NCBI GenBank assembly: GCA_037968835.1
Contig: JBBKWG010000293.1
Coordinates: 1-12,849 of the forward strand
Reading direction: 5' to 3'
Length of the DNA: 12,849 nucleotides
From: JBBKWG01 sp037968835
GTDB taxonomy: Bacteria; Pseudomonadota; Alphaproteobacteria; Rhodobacterales; Rhodobacteraceae
Below the pieces are notes generated by a model that saw only the letters and a program-made list of their open reading frames with translations, ran no database searches and was not told where the DNA came from. Below, one piece after another: positions 1 through 5,695 of the stretch; position 1 is the stretch's first letter, and every line of letters begins with the position of its first letter. Both the position numbers and the translations under genes were made by a program.

Positions 1-137
1 CCCTTGGCACAGGCAAGCGCGATATGCGCAAGCGTGTTCGATCCGGTGTCGGGGGTCTTGCCGTTGAAAAACCGATCGGCGTCCGGCGCACCGCCGATTC
101 CTACGGAATCGAGGACAACAAGGAAGGCGCGGGGCAT
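1..137 (-). CDS. deoB: Phosphopentomutase DeoB, N-terminal part (cut by window edge)
   Basis: Only the first 45 codons are visible. The gene starts at ATG 137-135 and runs off the left edge. The N-terminus MPRAFLVVLDSVGIGGAPDA is the typical DeoB opening. Asp10 in the VVLDSVGIGG motif corresponds to a metal ligand of the alkaline-phosphatase-like core. DeoB interconverts ribose or deoxyribose 1-phosphate and the 5-phosphates in the cytoplasm, so it takes the product of DeoA onward to the pentose-phosphate aldolase DeoC. Its ATG overlaps the deoA stop by one base (TGATG), which points to translational coupling in one operon. The phosphorylated threonine of the family lies outside the window. 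Identity is secure; integrity of the rest cannot be judged. Confidence 0.93.
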   Translation of the reverse strand, partial: MPRAFLVVLDSVGIGGAPDADRFFNGKTPDTGSNTLAHIALACAK

Positions 138-1441
138 CAACCGATCCTTTCGCAAATAAGTGTCGGGGTTTCGGCCGACTCGCCAAGGGTGATTGCGTCG
201 AGCACGGCGCGTTGCGCGTCGCGGGCTGCCCGTTCGCTTGCCGCGTGCAGACGGGCGAGCGGCTGGCCCTTGGTTACGCTGTCGCCAATCGACACAATCT
301 CGGACAGCCCTACCGAAGGGTCGATCCGGTCGCCGTCGCGCAATCGCCCGCCTCCAAGATGCACCACCGCCATACCAATCGCGCGACCGTCGATGGCGGT
401 GACAACGCCCGTCTCGGGCGCTGCGATCTCGCGCATCACGACGGCTTCGGGAAGGCGTTGTTGCCAGTCGCCGCTGAAGCCTTTCGGACCGCCAAGAGCC
501 GCGATCATCGCGTCGAATTTCTCGGCAGCGCGCCCCGATTGCAGCGCCTCAAGTAGTTTCAGCGCCGCCGCTTCGGCGTTGGCCTCGCTGCCCGCCAGCA
601 CCAGAAGTTCGGCCCCGAGGGCCAGTGTCAGATCGACCAGCCGCGAGTTCTTGGGCGAGGTCAGAGCCTCCATCACCACGGCGATTTCCAGCGCGTTTCC
701 GGCGGCGGGCGCAAGTGGTTGGTTCATGTCGGTGATCAGCGCCGCAGTCCGGCACCCTGCCCCGTTCGCGGTCGTCACAAGCGAATTAGCCAGCGCGCGG
801 GCGTCTTCGGGCCTGGACATGAACGCGCCCGTCCCGACCTTGACGTCAAGGATCAGCGCCTGAAGTCCGGCGGCGAGCTTTTTCGACAGGATAGACGCGG
901 TAATAAGGTCGATGCTCTCGACCGTCGCGGAAATGTCGCGCACCGCATAAAGCCGCTTGTCGGCAGGCGCGATCTGACCGCTGGCCGACACGATGGCGCA
1001 GCCGACCTCGCCGACGATCCGCCGCAGCGTCGCCTCGTCCACGTCCGTCGAAACCCCGGGAATGGATTCCAGCTTGTCGAGAGTGCCGCCGGTATGTCCA
1101 AGTCCGCGCCCCGAGATCATCGGGACGTAGACATCGCAACACGCCAGCATTGGTGCTAGCAAAAGCGAAACCGCATCCCCGATTCCGCCAGTCGAGTGTT
1201 TGTCGATGACCGGTCCATCCAGATCCCACGCAAGAACATCGCCGCTGTCGCGCATCGCCAGTGTCAGCGCAACGCGCGCTTCTTCGCCCAGCCCCTTGAG
1301 CCAAATCGCCATGGCGAACGCGCCCGCCTGAGCATCGCTTACCGCTCCCGACGCCAGGCCATGCGCGAACCAGTTCAGGTCAGCCTGCGTCGGCTCCTCG
1401 CCATCGCGCAGCTTGGCGATAATTCCGCGTGCATCCCGCAT
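137..1441 (-). CDS. deoA: Thymidine phosphorylase DeoA
   Basis: This 434-residue protein is close to the roughly 440 of E. coli DeoA. It carries out phosphorolysis of thymidine (and deoxyuridine) to the free base plus 2-deoxyribose 1-phosphate. An N-terminal helical domain is followed by the phosphate-binding motif KHSTGGIGD (81-89) and the family signature SGRGLGHTGGTLDKLES (110-126). Arg168, Ser183 and Lys187, in KRLYAVRD and LITASILSKK, match the pyrimidine-binding trio of the family. The C-terminal part from about residue 335 is the PYNP-type alpha/beta domain. The start at 1441 fits the family N-terminus. It overlaps by one base (TGATG) the stop of an upstream 30-codon ORF, and its own stop overlaps the deoB start in the same way, so expression probably depends on reinitiation along one mRNA. 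Confidence 0.96.
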   Translation of the reverse strand: MRDARGIIAKLRDGEEPTQADLNWFAHGLASGAVSDAQAGAFAMAIWLKGLGEEARVALTLAMRDSGDVLAWDLDGPVIDKHSTGGIGDAVSLLLAPMLACCDVYVPMISGRGLGHTGGTLDKLESIPGVSTDVDEATLRRIVGEVGCAIVSASGQIAPADKRLYAVRDISATVESIDLITASILSKKLAAGLQALILDVKVGTGAFMSRPEDARALANSLVTTANGAGCRTAALITDMNQPLAPAAGNALEIAVVMEALTSPKNSRLVDLTLALGAELLVLAGSEANAEAAALKLLEALQSGRAAEKFDAMIAALGGPKGFSGDWQQRLPEAVVMREIAAPETGVVTAIDGRAIGMAVVHLGGGRLRDGDRIDPSVGLSEIVSIGDSVTKGQPLARLHAASERAARDAQRAVLDAITLGESAETPTLICERIG

Positions 1442-1533
1442 CAGAATGCCGCCGGTTCGCGAAAAAGTCCTTGTCGCTCGATGTCATGGAACAGGTTGTC
1501 CCGTCCGGTTTCGGCGGTGTCGGTCGGGGGCAT
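1441..1533 (-). CDS. Possible 30-codon leader ORF coupled to deoA
   Basis: ATG (1533-1531) is preceded by AGGA at a spacing of 7 bases. The frame runs 30 codons to a TGA that overlaps the deoA ATG by one base. The same TGATG junction is used between deoA and deoB, which argues that this frame is translated. About two thirds of third positions are G or C, in line with coding sequence here. The peptide begins MPPTDTAETG and ends FREPAAF. It has no signal peptide, membrane segment or motif I recognise. An in-frame TAG lies three codons upstream, so it is not the tail of a longer gene. It may act only to feed ribosomes into deoA, which has no strong ribosome-binding site of its own. A chance ORF is possible. 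Confidence 0.4.
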   Translation of the reverse strand: MPPTDTAETGRDNLFHDIERQGLFREPAAF

Positions 1534-1600
1534 CGCACTGTCCTACTTCTTCCTGGATTTGCCCCAAGGGTGACGCGGCGCGCCTGCAAGCGCAAGAGGC

Positions 1601-1625
1601 GGAACAATTCTGCGGACCGCTCATT
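1601..1625 (+). promoter_or_regulatory. Possible EcfG-type general-stress promoter for the DUF3072 gene
   Basis: GGAAC (1601-1605) is followed after 16 bases by CATT (1622-1625). The alphaproteobacterial general-stress sigma factor EcfG recognises GGAAC, then 16-17 bases, then CGTT or a close variant, so this site deviates at one base. A start near 1631-1633 would give a short leader that contains little beyond the ribosome-binding site. The match could be chance. Confidence 0.4.
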
Positions 1626-1648
1626 TATCTGACAAGGAGGACCAGAGC

Positions 1649-1879
1649 ATGTCAGACAATTCCGAACGCCCGAAAGCAGCAGCACCTACCCCATTGTCGG
1701 GGATCGCAAGTGTCGATGAACACGGCGACGAGCCGATGACATCCGGGCAGGCCGACGTACTGCGCGCGTTGTGCGACGCCAACGGCGAGACCTTCGATCA
1801 GACGCTTAGCCGCGACGCCGCTGCCGCCAGGATCGAAGAGTTGAAGGGCGAAAACGACATCATACCACCTCAGTCGTGA
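1649..1879 (+). CDS. Small DUF3072 family protein
   Basis: A strong ribosome-binding site AAGGAGG (1634-1640) lies 8 bases before ATG 1649, which fixes the start. The product is 76 residues. Residues 1-27 look disordered (Ser, Pro, Ala and acidic residues). Residues 28-66 match my memory of the DUF3072 domain: PMTSGQADVLRALCDANGE, then a helix ending in RIEELK. No catalytic residues or membrane segments are visible, and I know of no established role. The last 20 bases overlap the end of the convergent cupin gene, so the two transcripts could pair at their 3' ends. The possible EcfG-type promoter upstream would place it in the general stress response, which is inference. Confidence 0.8.
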   Translation: MSDNSERPKAAAPTPLSGIASVDEHGDEPMTSGQADVLRALCDANGETFDQTLSRDAAAARIEELKGENDIIPPQS

Positions 1880-2945
1880 ACGAGCCCGGCAGCGAGACTT
1901 CCAGCAATTCGACATCGTCCGTTGGATCCGCGTAGCGCGTCTTCATTCCCGGCGGGATCACGAAAGCATCGCCAGGTTCCAGTCTCCACGGGTCTTTGCC
2001 TTCCCCCTCAAGTGTCAGCCCACCCTCCATCACGAAGGTGAACAGGATATCACCCGCATGGCTGGTCCACGTGGGATCGCCTTCGCCGCGGCGCACAACG
2101 TGTACTCCGGCGACACCCTCGGTGTTTTTGGCAATCGACGTATCGCGGCTGACGAAACCCGGCAGGCGAAAAGCCTTCCACTCGGCCGAGTCAGCTTTGT
2201 GATGCACGAACCGCTGCCCGAGAAAGCGCCGTTCGCGATCTATCTTGTCGTTCGGCAACTCCATGACGTGATCAATCGTCGTCACATGCTCGGCAGGGAC
2301 ACCAATTTCGATGACTTCGATATTCTCGCTGGCGAAAAGAACGCGGTGGCGGATTTCAGGCGGCTGGATCACGCAATTTCCGGCGTGCAGGCGAAACGGT
2401 TCGCCCTGATCTTCATAGACCAGATCGACCCAGCCCTTGTAGCAGAAGATAAGCTGAAATCCGACGGTGTGATAATGCACCACGTCAGGCACCGGACCTC
2501 CATCGGGAATGCGGATGTGGCTGGCGATGATCGAGCCGCCAAGCCGCGACGGAATGAGGTCGCGGTAGTGCATGCCCGCTCGTCCGATCACCCACGGGGC
2601 CTGATCTGCCAAGCGTCGCACGACAAACGCATGTTCTGTCGCCGGCATGACGAACGGCGGGTTGGCTTCGTCGATCTCGATCGTCGTGCCGCCCGGTGAT
2701 GCGAGGGTCCGCCGGCCGTCCGCGAAGCTGTCCGGTTCTTCGGTCAGAATACGGATCGTCCCCGGCGCTTCCGACGCACCCGCATCCATCCGAACGCGAA
2801 GCCCGTGTCCCGAAAAGACACAGACCTGCGGATCGTCAGCGGGATAGATCGTGTCCATCCGCATCTTCAGGACTTTCGTGAAGAAACCGATATCCTCGCG
2901 AAGATTACGCGTCGGCAGGCGCACCTCGGCGCGAATGTCGCTCAT
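1860..2945 (-). CDS. VOC-like plus double-cupin fusion protein
   Basis: The chosen start is ATG 2945-2943 because GGGAGG lies just upstream and the first real domain begins at residue 3. A longer frame from 3002 would add 19 residues with no support. The protein has 361 residues. Residues 3-110 resemble a glyoxalase/VOC half-domain (RLPTRNLREDIGFFTKVL, then a beta-strand CVFSGHGLRVRMD). Residues 145-215 form a first cupin with HYH at 157-159, Gln164 where the classic motif has Glu, and His200 after the PP turn. Residues 280-352 form a second cupin that keeps GDAFVIPPGM but has only one visible candidate ligand (His296), so it is probably metal-free. Substrate and pathway are unknown; a small-molecule isomerase or dioxygenase-like role is a guess. 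The 3' end overlaps the DUF3072 gene by 20 bases. Confidence 0.8.
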   Translation of the reverse strand: MSDIRAEVRLPTRNLREDIGFFTKVLKMRMDTIYPADDPQVCVFSGHGLRVRMDAGASEAPGTIRILTEEPDSFADGRRTLASPGGTTIEIDEANPPFVMPATEHAFVVRRLADQAPWVIGRAGMHYRDLIPSRLGGSIIASHIRIPDGGPVPDVVHYHTVGFQLIFCYKGWVDLVYEDQGEPFRLHAGNCVIQPPEIRHRVLFASENIEVIEIGVPAEHVTTIDHVMELPNDKIDRERRFLGQRFVHHKADSAEWKAFRLPGFVSRDTSIAKNTEGVAGVHVVRRGEGDPTWTSHAGDILFTFVMEGGLTLEGEGKDPWRLEPGDAFVIPPGMKTRYADPTDDVELLEVSLPGSFTTEVV

Positions 2946-3017
2946 CCCTTGCCCCTCCCGGCCATTTCGCCGCAGAGTGGCCTCAAGCCGAACCGGACGC
3001 AAGCAATGGATAAGGCG

Positions 3018-3056
3018 TTCACAAGGCGAAAAAAGAATAATAGTTTAACGCTAAAC
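3018..3056 (+). promoter_or_regulatory. Possible maeB promoter with GTTT-N6-AAAC operator
   Basis: The 79 bases before the maeB ATG hold TTCACA (3018-3023) and, 17 bases on, TAGTTT (3041-3046), a weak sigma70-like pair. Overlapping the -10 is the inverted repeat GTTTAACGCTAAAC (3043-3056), an AT-rich island in a GC-rich region and a reasonable position for a repressor site. A second GTTT-N6-AAAC motif lies upstream of prpE at 5554-5567. No regulator can be named. Confidence 0.3.
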
Positions 3057-3081
3057 AAAAACACCACCGGGAGGAGACACG

Positions 3082-5364
3082 ATGACAAGCGATCCGCGTC
3101 ACGAGGCGCTGAAGCAGGCGTCGCTGGATTATCACGAGTTTCCGAAGCCAGGCAAACTGGAGATCCGCGCGACGAAGCCGCTTGCCAACGGCCGCGATCT
3201 GGCGCGCGCCTATAGCCCCGGCGTCGCCGAAGCCTGCCTTGAAATCAAGGCCGATCCACTCGCCGCAGCCCGCTTCACCTCGCGCGGCAATCTGGTCGCG
3301 GTGGTGACCAATGGCTCGGCGGTTTTGGGGCTTGGAAATATCGGCGCGCTCGCCTCCAAACCGGTGATGGAGGGCAAGGCGGTCTTGTTCAAGAAATTCG
3401 CCAATATCGACTGCTTCGACATCGAACTGAACGAAAGTGATCCCGAAAAGCTGGCCGATATCGTCTGTGCGCTGGAGCCGACATTCGGCGCGATCAATCT
3501 GGAAGACATAAAGGCTCCCGATTGCTTTATCGTCGAAGATATCTGTCGCTCGCGCATGAACATCCCGGTGTTCCATGACGACCAGCACGGAACCGCCATC
3601 GTCGTCGGCGCAGCCGCGACAAACGCGCTGCATGTCGCCAAAAAGGAGTTCGGTAAAATCAAGATCGTCTCGACCGGTGGCGGTGCGGCAGGCATCGCGT
3701 GCCTGAACATGCTCTTGAAGCTAGGCGTCAAGCGCGAGAACGTCTGGCTTTGCGACCTGCACGGCCTTGTCCATGAAGGGCGCGAAGTCGACATGACACC
3801 GCAAAAGGCGGACTATGCCCAGCCGGGTGGCGCGCGAACTTTGGACGATGTGATCGACGGCGCCGACCTGTTCCTCGGCCTGTCCGGCCCCGGTGTCCTG
3901 ACGCCTGAAATGGTCGCGAAGATGGCCAATCGTCCGATCATTTTCGCATTGGCCAACCCGACGCCCGAGATCATGCCCGACCTCGCCCGCGAAGTCGCGC
4001 CAGAAGCCATCATCGCAACGGGCCGGTCGGATTTTCCCAATCAGGTCAATAACGTCCTCTGCTTTCCCTTCATCTTCCGGGGTGCGCTGGATGTCGGCGC
4101 GACGACGATCAACGACGAGATGAAAATCGCCTGTATCGAGGGTATCGCCAAGCTCGCCCGCGCAACGACCAGTGCCGAAGCGGCGGCAGCCTATAAGGGC
4201 GAACAACTCACGTTCGGCGCCGACTACCTGATCCCGAAACCGTTCGATCCGCGCCTGATGGGCGTTATCGCCACCGCGGTCGCAAAGGCCGCGATGGAAA
4301 CCGGTGTGGCGACCAAGCCGGTCGAGGATCTTGCCCTCTACAAGCGAAAATTGGACGGTTCGGTCTTCAGATCGGCGCTGATCATGCGACCGGTGTTCGA
4401 GGCCGCAGCAACCGCCGCACGGCGCATCGTTTTTACCGAAGGCGAGGACGAACGGGTGCTGAGGGCCGCGAACGCGATGCTTGAGGAGATGACCGACAAG
4501 CCGATCCTGATCGGGCGGCCGGAAGTTATTGACGCGCGCGCCGAACGCCTTGGCCTGCCGATCCATCCCGGTGTCGATTTCGAAGTGGTGAACCCCGAAA
4601 ACGACCCCCGCTATCGCGACTACTGGGGCGCCTATCATGAAATCATGCAGCGAAAAGGCGTGACGCCCGATCTGGCAAAGGCGGTCATGCGAACGAACAC
4701 GACCGCGATTGGCGCGATCATGGTCCACCGCGGCGAGGCCGACAGCATGATCTGCGGCACGTTCGGCCAATATCTGTGGCACCTGAACTATATCTGCCAG
4801 GTGTTGGCGAAAGATGAACTGCACCCGATCGGCGCGCTCAGCCTGATGATCCTCGAGGACGGTCCCCTGTTCGTTGCCGACACGCAGGTGCACCCCGAAC
4901 CGACGCCCGAGCAGATCGCCGAGAATGCGGTTGCCGCCGCGCGTCACGTGCGCCGTTTCGGTGTAATGCCCAAGATCGCGCTTTGCTCGCACAGTCAGTT
5001 CGGCAACCTCGATTGCGACACCGGACGGCGGATGCGCGCGGCGATGGACATTCTCGACAGCGCGCCGCGCGACTTCATCTACGAGGGCGAAATGCACGCC
5101 GACGCAGCTCTCGACGTTGAGCTGCGCGCCCGCATCATGCCCGCGTCGCGCCTTGAGGGCGTCGCCAACGTGCTGATCTTCGCCAATACCGACGCAGCGT
5201 CAGGCGTGCGGAATATTCTCAAGATGAAAGCCAGCGGGCTGGAAGTCGGGCCGATCCTGATGGGAATGGGTAACCGCGCTCACATCGTCACGCCGTCGAT
5301 CACCGCGCGCGGATTGCTGAACATGTCGGCGCTGGCGGGAACGCCAGTGGCGCAATACGGCTGA
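3082..5364 (+). CDS. maeB: NADP-dependent malic enzyme MaeB (malic enzyme-phosphotransacetylase fusion)
   Basis: It decarboxylates malate oxidatively to pyruvate, making NADPH and linking the TCA cycle to gluconeogenesis or acetyl-CoA supply. Length is 760 residues, against about 759 in E. coli MaeB. Residues 1-425 form the malic enzyme: Tyr44 in ARAYSPG, Lys99 in MEGKAVLFK, metal ligands in LEDIKAP (Glu141, Asp142) and HDDQHG (Asp166, Asp167), and the dinucleotide loop STGGGAAG (197-204). Residues of about 430-760 form the phosphotransacetylase-like domain, starting near RRIVFTEGEDERVL. In MaeB proteins this domain is thought to serve acetyl-CoA sensing and oligomer assembly, not Pta catalysis. 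Ribosome-binding site GGGAGGAG (3069-3076) supports the start. It appears to be transcribed alone, with its own terminator directly after the stop. Confidence 0.96.
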   Translation: MTSDPRHEALKQASLDYHEFPKPGKLEIRATKPLANGRDLARAYSPGVAEACLEIKADPLAAARFTSRGNLVAVVTNGSAVLGLGNIGALASKPVMEGKAVLFKKFANIDCFDIELNESDPEKLADIVCALEPTFGAINLEDIKAPDCFIVEDICRSRMNIPVFHDDQHGTAIVVGAAATNALHVAKKEFGKIKIVSTGGGAAGIACLNMLLKLGVKRENVWLCDLHGLVHEGREVDMTPQKADYAQPGGARTLDDVIDGADLFLGLSGPGVLTPEMVAKMANRPIIFALANPTPEIMPDLAREVAPEAIIATGRSDFPNQVNNVLCFPFIFRGALDVGATTINDEMKIACIEGIAKLARATTSAEAAAAYKGEQLTFGADYLIPKPFDPRLMGVIATAVAKAAMETGVATKPVEDLALYKRKLDGSVFRSALIMRPVFEAAATAARRIVFTEGEDERVLRAANAMLEEMTDKPILIGRPEVIDARAERLGLPIHPGVDFEVVNPENDPRYRDYWGAYHEIMQRKGVTPDLAKAVMRTNTTAIGAIMVHRGEADSMICGTFGQYLWHLNYICQVLAKDELHPIGALSLMILEDGPLFVADTQVHPEPTPEQIAENAVAAARHVRRFGVMPKIALCSHSQFGNLDCDTGRRMRAAMDILDSAPRDFIYEGEMHADAALDVELRARIMPASRLEGVANVLIFANTDAASGVRNILKMKASGLEVGPILMGMGNRAHIVTPSITARGLLNMSALAGTPVAQYG

Positions 5365-5371
5365 CGCGGCT

Positions 5372-5413
5372 GCGCCGTCGGGCTGGGACCCGACGGCGCG
5401 ATTATTTCATTTC
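5372..5413 (+). terminator. Rho-independent terminator of maeB
   Basis: A perfect 11-bp stem, GCGCCGTCGGG (5372-5382) with CCCGACGGCGC (5389-5399), encloses a 6-base loop and is followed by the T-rich stretch ATTATTTCATTT (5401-5412). It begins 7 bases after the maeB stop. The T-rich stretch overlaps the end of the minus-strand 18-codon ORF. On the minus strand the stem has no T tract, so it acts mainly for maeB. Confidence 0.9.
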
Positions 5414-5463
5414 TTGACGGTTTTGGAACCAGGTTTCGAGGGCTTTTCCTTTTTATCGCCCAT
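5407..5463 (-). CDS. Possible 18-residue lysine-rich small protein
   Basis: ATG 5463-5461 opens an 18-codon frame, MGDKKEKPSKPGSKTVKK, ending in TGA (5409-5407). GAGGTG lies 6 bases upstream, a good ribosome-binding site. Seven of 18 residues are lysine, with Gly, Pro and Ser spacers, so the peptide would be strongly basic and disordered. It is not the tail of a larger gene that I can see. A GTG three codons upstream could be an alternative start but would overlap the ribosome-binding site. It sits between the maeB terminator and the prpE regulatory region. Very short basic proteins of this type occur in sphingomonads by my recollection, but I cannot name a family. It could be a chance frame. 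Confidence 0.45.
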   Translation of the reverse strand: MGDKKEKPSKPGSKTVKK

Positions 5464-5484
5464 GGCGCTCACCTCTGAGGGAAC

Positions 5485-5505
5485 GGACGAACAAAATGCT
5501 CGTCC
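5485..5505 (-). repeat. Inverted repeat in the leader of the 18-codon ORF
   Basis: GGACGA and TCGTCC form 6-bp arms around a 9-base AT-rich loop. Read on the minus strand it lies about 10 bases before the ribosome-binding site of the 18-codon ORF, so it could be a leader hairpin affecting its translation. It could also be a weak terminator or a protein site. Confidence 0.3.
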
Positions 5506-5553
5506 TGCCTGTAATCTCATCCCCGAACCTGTGAGTCGCGCAACGAAATTTTT

Positions 5554-5567
5554 GTTTGAAACGAAAC
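5554..5567. promoter_or_regulatory. GTTT-N6-AAAC motif upstream of prpE
   Basis: GTTTGAAACGAAAC shares the GTTT-N6-AAAC layout and 14-base length of the site in the maeB promoter (3043-3056), with 10 of 14 bases the same. It lies in an AT-rich patch between the divergent 18-codon ORF and prpE, about 120 bases before the predicted prpE start of transcription. A shared regulator of C2/C3/C4 metabolism is possible but not shown. Confidence 0.25.
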
Positions 5568-5571
5568 TTGT

Positions 5572-5638
5572 GATCGCCCACGCGCGCCGTTGAACTCCGG
5601 ATAGCGCGAACAGTGACGCTAGAGCGCAGATCGCCCAC
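5572..5638. repeat. Two direct copies of GATCGCCCAC before the prpE promoter
   Basis: The 10-base sequence GATCGCCCAC occurs at 5572-5581 and again at 5629-5638, with starts 57 bases apart. The second copy abuts the predicted -35 element of prpE, a usual place for an activator site. No regulator family is indicated. Confidence 0.3.
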
Positions 5639-5667
5639 TTGCCGCAACCCCTGTCCGACCGCTAGAG
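5639..5667 (+). promoter_or_regulatory. Predicted sigma70-like promoter of prpE
   Basis: TTGCCG (5639-5644) and CTAGAG (5662-5667) are separated by 17 bases. A start near 5674 gives a leader of about 22 bases that contains the ribosome-binding site. The same TTGCCG-N17 arrangement is used by the structured RNA gene at 10543-10571. Confidence 0.5.
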
Positions 5668-5695
5668 AGGTCAGCAGGTCGTGGGAGGGTATACT

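Noticed and set aside
24..863. 279-codon plus-strand frame across deoB and deoA
   Set aside because: Ser/Ala/Arg-rich antisense shadow of two clear deo genes.
1481..1573. Thirty-codon plus-strand frame ending in a hydrophobic stretch, opposite the deoA leader ORF
   Set aside because: It has no ribosome-binding site and lies antisense to the better-supported leader ORF.
3721..5097. Long open frame (458 codons) antisense to maeB
   Set aside because: It lies wholly inside maeB, has no recognisable domain, and is His/Arg/Gly/Asp-rich as expected from the complement of GC-rich codons.
5480..5504. GGAAC-N16-CGTC, a second possible EcfG-type promoter on the plus strand
   Set aside because: It lies nearly 200 bases before prpE and overlaps the leader of the opposite small ORF; a closer sigma70-like promoter exists for prpE.
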